Assembly (NCBI RefSeq): GCF_021347895.1
Contig: NC_067122.1
Location: 38,348,215 to 38,412,214 of the forward strand
Source: Acanthochromis polyacanthus
Lineage: Eukaryota; Chordata; Actinopteri; Pomacentridae
DNA: 64,000 bases
Direction of reading: 5' to 3'
Part shown: piece after piece, positions 42,852 through 54,340 of the stretch
Position numbering within the stretch: position 1 is the stretch's first letter
Layout of the letters: each line of letters begins with the position of its first letter
Program-made: the position numbers and the translations under genes
The notes under the pieces: generated by a model
The model's input: only the letters and a program-made list of their open reading frames with translations
The model's database searches: none
What the model was told of the DNA's origin: nothing

Positions 42852-44981
42852 ATACTTTATGAAGGTAAATTTGTTTCTTTATTCTTTAATCGAAAAAAAA
42901 AGTTGCTCCAATCGCAAAACATGTTTTCAATCAGAAAAAACTTCAATCAAAAAAAACGTTTTCAATCAAAGAAAACTCTTGTTCAAACGCAAAAAAATAT
43001 TTGAGACCCAAAAAATTGCATATAAACACGTTTTTTCTTTGATAGAAATTTTTTTTGTTGTTGTTGAAAATACATTTTTTGATTGAAGTCATATTTTTGG
43101 ATTTGAGCCATATTATGGGTAGGACATTTGTTTCTTTATTACTCGATGAAAACAAAAGCATCCTCTATCTCAAAAAAATGTTTTCAATAAAAAAAAGGTC
43201 ACTTCAATAATAATAAAAAAAATTCAATCAAAGAAAAAAACGTTTTCCCAATAGAAAAAATATTTGAGACTAAAAAAACAAATGCATTCGAACACGTTTT
43301 TTCTTTGATTGAAAGGTTTTCATTATTGAATTCAGTTTTTATTTGACTGAAAATATATTTTCTGATTGAAGTCATATTTTTGGTTTTGAGCCATAAAATG
43401 AGTAGGACGTTTGTTTCTTTATTACTCAATCACAAAAGATATAGCTTCAATCAAGAAAATTGTTTTCAATCAAAGCAAAAAAAAAAGTGTTCGGAGTGTT
43501 TCGACTTTGTTTTGGCATTCAAACACCTTTTTTTCCCGATCGAAGTGAAAAAAGTTTTGAAGCCTGTTTTTTGTGATTGAATCATTTTGACACAAACATC
43601 CCACAGTGGGCGGATGCTTCTCCATTGGTCGGGCATGTTTGAGTGACAAGTGTCCACACCAATGACGAATCTCTCTCCAGGAGAAGCAACTTGTGTGCGG
43701 GGAAGTCAGTCTTTTCTATAGTCGTATGTTTGTGCAGCTGACACTGCATCTGTGGTTGCACGTTATATTAACCCGTTGCACTTCAGTTGCGCTTCAGTGT
43801 CCCGCCCGCGGTTCACTTTGAGATCTGCATAAGCAATTTGCTAAATGTCTGAAACTGCAAACATGAATATACAAACACTATACGCCGATGGAAAGCTCAG
43901 ATTCTCATGAATCCGCCGGTATAAACCATATAACGTGCTTAACAGTGTTTATATAGCCTATAATATGAAGTGTGCTGAGGGCATTGTACTCACAGTAAAT
44001 TCAGTATCGTGGATACTACAATGCAGCTGCAGCTGGTGGTGGAATAAGTAGTGGCGTTCGCATGCAACCACAGATGGAGTGTCAGCCGCAGAAACACACG
44101 ACTATGGAAAAGACTGACTTCCCCGCACACAAGTAGCTAGCTTCTAGCGTCTTCTGGAGAGAGATTCGTCATTGGTGTGGACACCTGTCACTCAAACATG
44201 CCCGACCAATGGAGAAGCATCCGCCCACTGTGGGATGTTTGTGTCAAAATGATTCAATCGCAAAAAACAGGCTTCAAAACTTTTTTCACTTCGATCGGAA
44301 AAAAAGGTGTTTGAATGCCAAAACAAAGTCGAAACACTCCGAACACTTTTTTTTTTTGCTTTGATTGAAAACAATTTTCTTGATTGAAGCTATATCTTTT
44401 GTGATTGAGTAATAAAGAAACAAACGTCCTACTCATTTTATGGCTCAAAACCAAAAATATGACTTCAATCAGAAAATATATTTTCAGTCAAATAAAAACT
44501 GAATTCAATAATGAAAACCTTTCAATCAAAGAAAAAACGTGTTCGAATGCATTTGTTTTTTAGTCTCAAATATTTTTTCTATTGGGAAAACGTTTTTTTC
44601 TTTGATTGAATTTTTTTATTATTATTGAAGTGACCTTTTTTTATTGAAAACATTTTTTTGAGATTGAGGATGCTTTTGTTTTCATCGAGTAATAAAGAAA
44701 CAAATGTCCTACCCATAATATGGCTCAAATCCAAAAATATGACTTCAATCAAAAAATGTATTTTCAACAACAACAAAAAAATTTCTATCAAAGAAAAAAC
44801 GTGTTTATATGCAATTTTTTGGGTCTCAAATATTTTTTGCGTTTGAACAAGAGTTTTCTTTGATTGAAAACGTTTTTTTTGATTGAAGTGAAGTTTTTTC
44901 TGATTGAAAACATGTTTTGCGATTGGAGCAACTTTTTTTTCGATTGAAGAATAAAGAAACAAATCTACCTTCATAATACTT
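42852..44981. mobile_element. Giant foldback element, 2.1 kb, arms about 910 bp
   Basis: The element 42858-44975 begins tatgaaggtaaat and ends atctaccttcata. The candidate 6-bp duplication atactt flanks it (42852-42857, 44976-44981). The left arm (42858-43764) and right arm (44057-44975) are inverse complements with very few differences, mainly a 12-13 bp length difference near 43690/44140. Each arm contains about three degenerate units of 255-285 bp (shared 'tttgtttctttatt' and 'gaagtcatatttttgg') full of TTCAATCAAA/TTTGATTGAA words. The loop (about 43765-44056) contains the shared core 'gaatccgccggtataaacca' at about 43912-43931. Arm frames are A/T-rich and mirror each other; I see no gene. 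Confidence 0.93.
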
Positions 44982-47951
44982 CCTTTCTTTCTCCACTTCA
45001 GAGAGCAAGAAGACGGGTCAACATATAATGATGGGACTTTTTAAATCATCGTAGACATTTTTGCAGTTTTAAGGTCTAAAATCAACATGGCTGCCTATAA
45101 CCAAACACCACATGGTATTTTTACACAAAGATTCTTCTAAATATTATATATACAATGGAATACAATTGAAAGTTATTTATAAAGGTACTGCAGTAAACCT
45201 GTTGACATGCCATAAATCCACACTTGACTCACACACTACTTTATATTAAATAACTCAGAAAGCCTTGGAGTCTGGCCAGTCTTTTCTTCAGGAGGAAATG
45301 ACATCATGTGGAGCAGGTCATGTGATCTGGAATTAACACACTTCCTTAAGAGGTGTTTTTGTAATGAGTAACTTAGTTGGAAATGATTTCTCAGACACAG
45401 ATACAATTTGTTGTTTCCATATAAATTTGATAAATTGCCAAAAAGAGAAATATCTGTCATGATTATCTCAACTTAATAAAGAGAACACAACCAAAACAGC
45501 TTTGGAATAAGCTCATTTTATTATTGTTTAGCTATTTAGAAGGAGGTTCGTATTCAATTTAAATGTTTTTAGTTGACATTTTAGTGATATCCAGTCATTT
45601 TTTATTAATAAATGATTGTTTCCATCATAAACTATTATGAAATTTGTAAAGACATGATCATAATGAACATAAAAAACTTTTCTTTCTTTTTTTACTTTTA
45701 ATAAAAATGCATGCAACATATATATCCTATGGACTTCAAAAGTCCCGAGTCAAAAGAGACTTGCGAGATCAAGATGAAGACACAGATGATACAGAAACAT
45801 CTGGAAAATATCAAGAAGAAGTTGAGACAATACTCAAGCTGGTTGGCAAAGTAATTAATTTAGTTTTTGGAAAATAAAACATTACTGCATATTGAAATAT
45901 GAAAATATGAGTTTTTTTTTTTCAAATTCTGCATGTGACAGTTGCACCCTAAATTTAAAGGGGCATGTCAAAGCTGCAGAACCATGAAATGAAGCTGTCT
46001 GAGCTTTAACAATGTTAAAAATAATCCTGAGTGTGAGCAGGCAACTGACGTCTCATTCACTTGTTGTCATGGTTACAGTGAAGCCGCGCTGCGATCTGGC
46101 AATGATACAGAAATCTTTAACAAATCCATGGATCCAGACTATAAAACACATCACTGCTAAAATCTAATCATTTGGTCCTTGTGTCGTTTCTGACCTTCTC
46201 TGATTTTTTCATTAAAATCTGTTAGTCTGTTTTTGAGTAATGTTGCTAACAGACAGACATACAAATGTATGCCGATTGTCACATAACTGGCAGCGTAACC
46301 AAATAAAAATAAATATGTAAATAATTACATGAATTGTAAAAGAGAATAAATCAAAGTTTAGCGTTAATATCTCCGAAATCTCTGTAAATATTTGACATTG
46401 TGACTTTTTTGTCTAATTTTCTATTGTTTTTATTGTTTTATACAATGTGTGGACATTACCCATAGTTGACACCTGGAATAATGATATCTTCTGAATGTGT
46501 AAATCACACTAAATCTAAAAATATGTTTCACTCCTGAGTGCTGTTTTTGATTGAAACTGTGACAACTGGAAGGGACTTATGTACTTTTTTTGCTTCCTTG
46601 AGCTGTGTCAGACATTGCTACTGCAACTGTTGACTGTGTTGATCAGTAACCACCTACAATAACTAACCTCCCACTGCTTTAATTTGTTCCTTTCACACAC
46701 AGAATCTCTGCATCTCATTTCTCTTCCCGAACGGCTCACAGTACGAAAGTCTCTGACCTCAACGCTGAGCTAACACACCCATTGCCATCACTCTCTTTAA
46801 AGTCAGACCTCAAACAGCGACATAATTGTTCCTTCCAGAGATTGTTGTTTAAGGGCTTCGACTTGGCTGGAGAATAAAAAAAAAATCAATGACCACCTCA
46901 GTGACAGAGCCAAACCGAACTGACTGACGTATCAATTAGGAAGGAAAAAAACAATTGGCTCCGGGGTATCAGGACTCCACATGGATGCTTAGGCAAGCCA
47001 TTTGATAATTGGAGCACAGATGGTGTGTGACCGAGCTACAAGTCCATCAACCAGCCGGAGAGGACGCTTTTCTTTACTGAGGAACAAATTCAGCTGCGTT
47101 GACTGCAGCGTTATTTGGCAGCTCACAGGGAAAACGTAGTTCTCTAACTTGTTTCCAGCAAACAAAACTCATCACCGGTAATGCTCAACAAATCACACCA
47201 TGTTCCCAAACACACTCCCTGACTTAGAATGTGTCATTTGATGGACGTCAAGACAATCGGCCCTATTATTTTCTGTGCTTGCCCACACACTGGTGCTGAG
47301 GCGCCGCTGTCCTGCTTCCAGCTTTGACAACGGTCAGCAGGCTTCTTTATCAGACTTGTTCCCCAGGATTGGCACATTGCAGCCCGTGTACCTTGATTCT
47401 CCTTCTTCTCTTGTCAGGTGAAAGCATGTCTTCTTCTGTGGGCTTGTAGCTGTCACAGTGGAACGTCGAGAAACTTACTGTTGAGGTAGAAAAACATCCA
47501 CACCTCTACGTGCTGCAGGCAGGGCTGCATGACGGTAATATAAAAGCAGACATTCCCTGGTGAGTCATTCATCTGAGAGGAGACTCCTTATGTGAGGAAA
47601 TGAAACAACACGCAAAGAACTCAGAACTTTAGTGCAGCATTTCAAGCTCACCCCACATTTACCAACAATGGAAACGTGTATGATTAAAAAAAGAGAAAGC
47701 CACCTGGAGCAAAGAAAAAAAAATACAGTGAAATGTGAAACAACCACATGACAAAGGCTTTTGTATTTGTTTAGATGAGTAGAAATTCTATTTAATATAG
47801 TCAGATCAATGAGAGACAGACAGAAAGAATCTGGACAGCTGAGCAGATTTTTTTGCTTTTTTTGTAAGTCACAAAAACAATCATTAAGGATATCGGTCTA
47901 TCTTCTGTCTTTTGTCTAAAACACAATTTTAAGTATTTGAAATGGACCTTT
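44982..47951. other. No gene recognised; possible decayed SINE-like tail
   Basis: No supported reading frame. About 46100-46300 ('gctaacagacagacatacaa', 'cacataact') resembles the 3' part of a common fish interspersed repeat, strongly decayed. The rest is unremarkable AT-rich DNA. Confidence 0.4.
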
Positions 47952-47953
47952 CA

Positions 47954-48560
47954 GGGGCTGCACAGTGGCTTGGTGGTTGGCACTTTCCCTTTGCAGCTAG
48001 AGGATCGCCGGCTCCCGTTCCAGCCTTCCTGGGATCTTTCTGCATGGAGTTTGCATGTTCTCCCTGTGCATGCGTGGGTTTTCTCCAGCTTCCTCCCACA
48101 GTCCAAAAACATGCTGAGGTTAATTGGTAATTCTAAATTGTCTGTAGGTTTGAATGTGAGTGTGATTGTTTGACTAACTGCTGGACAATAATCGTTTTAA
48201 TGTACAACAACCATTTCATATCGAGCATTTTACTTGCGTCAGTCACTTTAAAGCAGACGTTGCACTTCACTGCACTTCTACACTTCTACACTTTTTTTGA
48301 ATACTTGTCTCTGTTTACTTGTATGCTTAATGTTTGTTTCATACAGCTGTTCGCTGTTTGTTGTACTATGTTGTTTTTGTTTTTTTTGGAAGTGCCAACA
48401 AAGTTTCGTTGCAGAAATGCAATGACAATAAATATCCTTGTATCCTTGATTGTTTGTCTCTGTGTGTAGCCCTGTGATCGACTGTTTCCTGTCCAGGGTG
48501 TCCCCTACCTTCACCTTAAGACAGCTGGGACAGAATCCAGCCCCCTATGACCCCAATGAG
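47954..48560 (+). mobile_element. tRNA-derived teleost SINE, split by a LINE tail
   Basis: The 5' part has tRNA-like promoter boxes (A-box-like tggcttggtggttggc at about 47968; B-box-like ggatcgccggctcc at about 48001). A well-known SINE body follows ('ggagtttgcatgttctccct', 'cttcctcccacagtccaaaa', 'ggttaattgg'). At 48173 it is interrupted and resumes at 48448 with 'gtctctgtgtgtagccctgt' and 'ctgtccagggtgtcccctac'. Transcription would be by RNA polymerase III from the internal boxes. The copy is diverged. Confidence 0.85.
48165..48456 (+). mobile_element. 5'-truncated LINE 3' tail with 9-bp TSD
   Basis: A 274-bp insert (48174-48447) in the SINE, flanked by the 9-bp duplication gattgtttg (48165-48173, 48448-48456). 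It ends 'aatgcaatgacaataaatat' plus a short ccttgtat repeat, as in fish L2/jockey-like LINE 3' ends. No coding sequence; dead on arrival. Confidence 0.88.
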
Positions 48561-48934
48561 GATTAAGCTGTGTATAGATAACAGATGTTTTCAGGGGAAA
48601 ATATGTCCTTCCTTGAACTGTCCCACTCCATCACATGACTCTACAACGAAGCTACCAACCCTCTGCCTCTGGTCAATATGTTTTTAAGATTCTTTCTGAA
48701 AATTTTTTCAATAAATTCCTCTTGATCTTTGTTTTAAAATGGGGACATCGCCTAATTGACACACTGTCATCCAAAAAAAGGGGGTCAGAGTTTGTCTTGT
48801 TTCTTGTAATGGTCCAAATACAAACTCTCTTACTCCAACAGGTCCCAGACTGCAACTTGATAGCATCATTTTGGGAAAGAAAAGCCCATTGCTTTAGTTT
48901 TTCTGTAGTTTTAATTAAATACATGACTGACAAT

Positions 48935-49062
48935 ACATTTTTAAGTAATTTTTTGGTCTTTTGTTGGCTTTATTATATAAGTTGGTAGAGAGGTAGAGAC
49001 AGGAAAGGTAAGGAGAAAACCTGCAGAAAAGGGCAATGAGCTGGAACTGAACCCAGAAAACT
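48935..49062 (-). mobile_element. tRNA-SINE fragment, minus strand
   Basis: The minus strand reads 'gggttcagttccagctcatt gcccttttctgcaggttttc' and ends 'aataaagccaacaaaagacc', resembling the body and 3' end of a fish tRNA-derived SINE, with gggttcagttcc as B-box-like start. The 5' tRNA part is missing. Confidence 0.5.
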
Positions 49063-50083
49063 TACCAAAATTGAATTTTTTTCTTCTTTCTGCTTCACAG
49101 ACTTTTTTTTAGGGAGCTCAGAACTGTGGCTTTCTATTCAGGTATTCTGTGTTTTGCAAGAGTACATGTCAGAAGAAGAAAAAGAAGAAGATATGTCAAT
49201 AGGGAGAAAGTTTGCCAACAAGTGTATTACAATCCTCTGCCTTGTATGTGTTTAGTGTCTTTTATTAATTATCCTCCCTTTGACTATTGTTTCCCATAGA
49301 GCAGACTGCACCACACTTGTTTTTAAAGGCGGTCTATAAATACACTCGCCTTGATTTGACTTGAAAGACGGACTGCGAAAATAAACAGAGCAGAGCTGAT
49401 GTCTCCAGACCCTCGACGATCAATCGTACCTGAGGCCGCTGGTTGCCATGGAAACTCTGTCCTCATTATAACAGATCGGCAAAGGTTACAGCGGAGACAA
49501 TCTGAAGAAAGGCGGAGAGAACGACAGAAGCCAACCGCAGAAAAGGAAAGAGTGTGAAAAGTCAGACAGCTTGTCTAAAATAAAACCCAGACTAAAGAGA
49601 ACCTGATACTCTGTGTAGCTTCGTAATGAGGCCTCACCTGAACAGATTTTAACCCACTTTGATATCAATTTTACGTGTCAGAAATGTCACAATGCACTTT
49701 GATGACGATGGTGGTGGAACATTTCTTTAAGCCTCTCATGAGTCTGCAAATGGGTTGGTAACAGCTGACTGAAATGGTCGTGATTATTTTTGTTTTCGTG
49801 CTCATTAAATCGTTCAGTCCACACTTGCTGAGTGGATACGAGGAAAAGGTCACGGAGGAGGTTTCTGCAGCAGGAGAGAAGTTAATTAATTGTTGCATGA
49901 AATTGATGGCTTTGTTTGTAAAACTAATGATTGTTCCCAAAGGTTTGCCAACAGATGCTGACTATTTAGGGTCACCGTGAAGCTGACAATTGTGGTTCTG
50001 TGTGAAAAATCTATCTGTGGTTGTGTGTTGGGCCAAAATGCAAGTGACCAACCCTCGAAGCTGCACCTGAATGCAGCCTGTAG
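49063..50083. other. No gene recognised
   Basis: Short frames without motifs. A fragment at about 49318-49362 ('tctataaatacactcgcctt') looks like an old LINE/SINE tail but is too short to call. Confidence 0.45.
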
Positions 50084-50198
50084 ACTTCTTCTTCTTCTTC
50101 TTTTCCTTTTGGCTTTTCCCTTCAGGGGTTGCCACAGGGAATCAATTGCCTACATCTAACCCTGTCTGCTGCATCCTCTTCTCTCACACCAACTATCT

Positions 50199-53112
50199 TC
50201 ATGTCCTCTTAACCACATCTATAAACCTCCTCTTTGGTCTTCCTCTAGGCCTCCTGCCTGGCAGTGGGAAACTCAGCATCCTTCTACCAATATATTCACT
50301 CTCTCTCCTCTGGACATGTCCGAACCATCTCAGTCTGGCCTCTCTGACTTTATCTCCAAAGCCTCTAACATGTGCTGTCCCTCTGATGTACTCATTCCTG
50401 ATCCTATCCATCCTGGTCCCTCCCAAAGAGAACCTCAGCATCTTCAGTTCTGCTACCTCCAGCTCTGCCTCCTGTCTTTTCCTCAGGGACACTGTCTCCA
50501 GACCAAACAACATGGCTGGTCTCACCACAGTTTTGTAAACCTTTCCTTTCATTTTAGCTGAAACTCTTCTATCACACATCACACCTGACACTTTTCTCCA
50601 GCCGTTCCAGCCTGCCTGTACACGCTTCTTCACCTCTTTTCCACACTCTCCGCTGTTCTGGACTGTTGACCCTAAGTACCTAAAATCCTCCACCTTCTTG
50701 ATCTCTTCTCTCTGTAAACCTCACTCTTCCACTTGGGTCCCTCTCATTCACACACAGATACTTACTGCGGCTAACCTTCATTCCCCTCCTTTCCAGGGCA
50801 AACCTCCACGCCTCTAGCTTCTCCACCTGTTCCCTGCTTTCACTACATATCACAATGTCATCTGCAAACATCATAGTCCATGGAGACTCCTGTCTAACCT
50901 CGTCTGTCATCCTGTCCATCACCATAGCAAACAAGAAGGGGCTCAGGGCTGATCCCTGATGTAGTCCCACCTCCACCTTGAACTCCTCTGTTACTCCTAC
51001 AGCACACCTCACTACTGTCTTACAGTCCTCATACATGTCCTGCACCACTCTAACATACTTCTCTGCCACTCCAGACTTCCTCATACAAAACTACAGTTCC
51101 TCTCTGGGCACCCTGTCAAAAGCTTTCTCCAGATCTACAAAGACACAATGTAGCTCCTTCTGACCTTCTCTGTACTTCTCTATCAACATCCTCAAAGCAA
51201 ATATTGCATCTGTTGTACTCTTTCTTGGCATGAAACCATACTGCTGCTCACAGATGTTCACCTCTGCCCTTAGTCTAGCTTCAACAACTCTTTCCCATAG
51301 CTTCATCATGTGGTTCATCAGCTTTATTCCTCTGTAGCTGCCACAACTCTACACATCTCCCTTGTTCTAAAAGATGGGCACCAGTACACTTCTCCTCCAT
51401 TCCTTGGGCATCTTCTTACTATCTAAGATCCTGTTGAACAACCCAGTCAGAAACTCTACTGCTACCTCTCCGAGACACTTCCATACCTCCACAGGTATAT
51501 CATCAGGACCAAGTGCCTTTCCACTCTTCATCCTCTTCAATGCCCTCCTCACTTCATCCTTACTAATCTTTGCTACTTCCTGGTCCACAACAGTCACCTC
51601 TTCTACTCTTCGTTCTCTCTCATTTTCCTCATTCATCAACTCTTCAAAGCACTCTTTCCATCTTCTCATCACACTATTGGCACCTGTCAACACACTTCCA
51701 TCCTTATCCTTTATCACCCTAACCTGCTGCACGTCCTTCCCATCTCTGTCTCTCTGCCTTGCCAACCTGTACAGATCAGTCTCTCCCTCCTTACTGTCCA
51801 ACCCAGCATACAAGTCATCATAAGCCCCTTGTTTGGCCTTTGCCACCTCTACTTTCACCTTACGCTGCATCTCCCTGTACTCCCGTCTACTGTCTTCAGT
51901 CCTCTCAGTGTCCCACTTCTTCTTAGCTAACCTCTTTCTCTGGATCCACTCCTGCACCTCCTCATTCCACCACCAAGTCTCCGTATCTCCTTTTCTTCCA
52001 GATGACACACCAAGTACTCTCAGACCTTTCTCCCTGATCACATTTGCTGTAGTTGTCCAGTCATGTGGAAGCACCTCCTGACCATCCAAAGACTGTCTCA
52101 ACTCTTTCCTGAAAGTCATACAACACTCTTCCTTTTTCAGCTTCCACCATTTGGTCCTCTGCTCTGCCTTTGCCCTCTTCATCTTCTTCACCACCAGGGT
52201 CATCCTACACACCACCGCCCTATGCTGTCTGGCTACACTCTCACCTACCACTACTTTGCAGTCACTGATCTCCTTCAGATTACATCGTCTACACAAGATG
52301 TAGTCTACCTGTGTGCTCCTACCTCCACTCTTATAGGTCACCCTATGTTCCTGCCTCTTCTGGAAGAAAGTATTCACTGCAGCCATTTCCATCCTTTTTG
52401 CGAAGTCAACTGCCATCTGTCCTTCTGCATTCCTCTCCTGGATACCAAACCTGCCCATGACCTCCTCATCATCTCTGTTTCCTGCACCATGTCCATTGAA
52501 GTCTGCACCAATGACAACTCTCTCACTTCTAGGGATGCTCTGCATCACTTCATCAAGGTCCAACCAGAATTTCTGCTTCTCCTCCAGCTCACATCCTACC
52601 TATGGAGCATACCCACTAACAACATTGAACATCACACCTTCCATTTCGAGCTTCAGGCTCATCACTCGATCTGACACTCTTTTTACCTTCAGGACATTCC
52701 TAACAAACTCCTCCTTCAAGATAACTCCTACTCCATTTCTCTTCCTATCTACACCATGATGGAACAACTTGAACCCTGCTCCTAGACTTCTAGCTTTACT
52801 ACTTTTCCACCTGGTCTCCTGGACACACAGTATGTCCACTTTCCTCCTCTGCATCATGTCAACCAGCTCTTTACCTTTTCCTGTCATAGTTCCAACATTC
52901 AAAGTCCCTACTCTCAGTCCTAGACTCTTGGTGTTCCACTTCTCTCTCTTCCTACGAACACACCTTCCTCCCCTCCTTCTTTGACCAACAGTCGTCCATT
53001 TTCCACCAGCACCCTGTAGGTCGACAGCACCGATAGCGGTCGTTGTTAACCCGGGCCTCGACCGATCCGGTATGGAAGTCATACATTTGATTCGCATGTT
53101 TGATTTGGCCAA
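50199..53112 (-). pseudogene. RTE endonuclease-reverse transcriptase, several stops
   Basis: One frame from 53112 to about 50700, broken by in-frame stops at about 52600, 51367, 51352 and 51091, then a one-base shift near 50700 into the last segment. Endonuclease: LRVGTLNVGTMTGKGKELVD, DILCVQETRWK, VVIGADFNGH, TYKSGGRSTQVDYILCRR. Reverse transcriptase: GKALGPDDIPVEVWK, QYGFMPRKSTTDAIFALRML, FVDLEKAFDRVPRE, GLHQGSALSPFLFAMVMD and catalytic FADD at 50857-50868. C-terminus: DFRYLGSTVQ, RLRWFGHVQRRE and PGRRPRGRPKRRFIDVVK. Proteins of this sort are often mis-annotated as 'craniofacial development protein 2-like'. Most breaks are TAG stops rather than indels, suggesting decay by C-to-T changes. 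Confidence 0.92.
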
Positions 53113-53175
53113 AGTTTTACGTCGGATGCCCTTCCTGACACAACCCTCTGTATTTATCCGGGCTTGGGACCGGCA

Positions 53176-53530
53176 TAATAAGACGGTTGTTGCTAGAGGT
53201 ACGGACCCGTACCCGTAGCCTGTGGACTACGGATACGGCACTTTCCATTTGCCAATCAGATACGCGAGATCTGGTCACGTGACTCCCGGTAGACGCTAGC
53301 TGTACGGACCCGTAGCATCGGTACGACAGGTACGGACCCTAAACCTGACCCTAACACTAACCCTAACCTTAACCTTTGCTTACCTTTCAACAGTTTGCAG
53401 TGGTTAGCAGCTTCTTGACTCGCGAGACTCGCGTACGGGTCCGTATCTGTCTGGCAAATGGAAAGTGCCGTACCCGTAGCCTGTGGGCTACGGATACGGA
53501 CCCGTATCCGTAGACACTACCTAATAAGAC
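53176..53530. mobile_element. MITE with 70-bp TIRs and 9-bp TSD (Mutator-like?)
   Basis: The 9-bp repeat taataagac at 53176-53184 and 53522-53530 brackets 53185-53521. Inverted arms of about 70 bp share 'ggcactttccatttgcca' as inner ends, and the outer ends are ggttgttgctag and (inverted) ggtagtgtctac. A ccctaac-type tract lies at 53337-53372. A 9-bp TSD with G-starting TIRs suggests the Mutator-like superfamily. No coding capacity. Confidence 0.88.
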
Positions 53531-53639
53531 ACTGGCTTGTGTCCCCTTGCAGCTACATTGATTATAATGCCCTGTGATTACACTCATTTTTTGTGATAAA
53601 TGAATAAAAATCCTGCCAAAAGAGCTTCCAAAAAGAGTC

Positions 53640-53785
53640 CTCATACACCCATCTGCCACAACATTAAAACTACCTGATTCCTTTTGAGTAACTGAGCTGT
53701 TTTTGTGGCACCAAAGCAGCTCTGACCATCAGCACATGGCCACCGGTTCTCCGGTTCTCCGTTAGCAGCAGATCCTTTGGGATTT
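53640..53785 (+). repeat. Fish dispersed repeat fragment
   Basis: 'ctgccacaacattaaaacta' plus 'gttagcagcagatccttt' are, from memory, parts of a common teleost interspersed repeat whose class I cannot name. Ends are not determined. Confidence 0.45.
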
Positions 53786-53794
53786 TCATCCTTC

Positions 53795-53918
53795 CTTGTA
53801 CGCTGTCATTACTTAACCTTTATTTATAGCCTTATTATACTTGCCTCCTGTGTATTGCTGCTGTAACATGTAAATTTCCCCAATGAGAGATCAGTAAAGT
53901 TCATCTTATCTTACTTTA
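53795..53918 (+). mobile_element. L2/jockey-like LINE 3' tail fragment
   Basis: 'ctgctgtaacatgtaaattt ccccaatgagagatcagtaaa' followed by 'gttcatcttatctta' is the same kind of 3' end as that of the LINE at 31441 (inverted there). It is a 5'-truncated remnant in plus orientation with no coding sequence. Confidence 0.65.
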
Positions 53919-54169
53919 AAATTCAAGAAATCACGCTAAAATGAGGCAACACATACCTCATATTCAAATCAATCTGCACTAAACAACAATAATAATTTAA
54001 CCATGGCAGAAAATGAGGCAGACAAAATGTTCACTCTGTCACATTATTCAACTCAAATGTGTTTTCACTGAATATGAACTCATTTTCATTTCAAAAATTT
54101 TTTTTATCTGAAAATGAATGCACTTTATTTAAGTACATCAGAACGAAAATATTTAGGATTAAAGCTATT

Positions 54170-54340
54170 TCTTGAGAAGTTATTATATGGGTATTTTTGT
54201 TTTTATTAGACAAGCAACATAGGTAGAATAGTGGGGCAATGACATGCCGTAAATTGCCATGAGCTGGATTCAAACCCATGACCACTGCGTCAGGGACTGC
54301 TCATCCAGCCCGCTGACCTATCCACGCACCCAGGATTAAA
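54170..54340 (-). mobile_element. tRNA-derived SINE, minus strand
   Basis: The minus strand starts 'gggtgcgtggataggtcagc' (A-box-like), has 'gggtttgaatccagctcatg' (B box ggtttgaatcc at about 54268-54280) and then a body with 'catgtcattgccccac'. The promoter-box spacing fits a tRNA-derived SINE. I see no recognisable TSD. Confidence 0.65.

Larger units (their letters stand above)
50084..53575 (-). mobile_element. RTE-clade LINE, near full length, interrupted by a MITE
   Basis: A minus-strand LINE with a GAA-repeat 3' tail (plus-strand cttcttcttcttc at 50087-50100) and a single long ORF from about 53112 to 50199. The 5' leader ('cgggcttgggaccggca' on the plus strand at about 53159) is split by a 337-bp MITE and resumes at 53531 ('actggcttgtgtccccttgc'). 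The 5' boundary is placed loosely at 53550-53600. No secure TSD was found. Confidence 0.85.

Noticed and set aside
42859..45008. Several Lys/Asn/Phe-rich reading frames in both orientations
   Set aside because: They mirror each other across the giant palindrome and follow the A/T-rich TTCAATCAAA units; no motif, and both arms give the same peptides.
50978..52984. Long plus-strand frames opposite the RTE LINE
   Set aside because: They are antisense shadows of the RTE ORF, with Ser/Leu/Pro-rich composition and no motifs.
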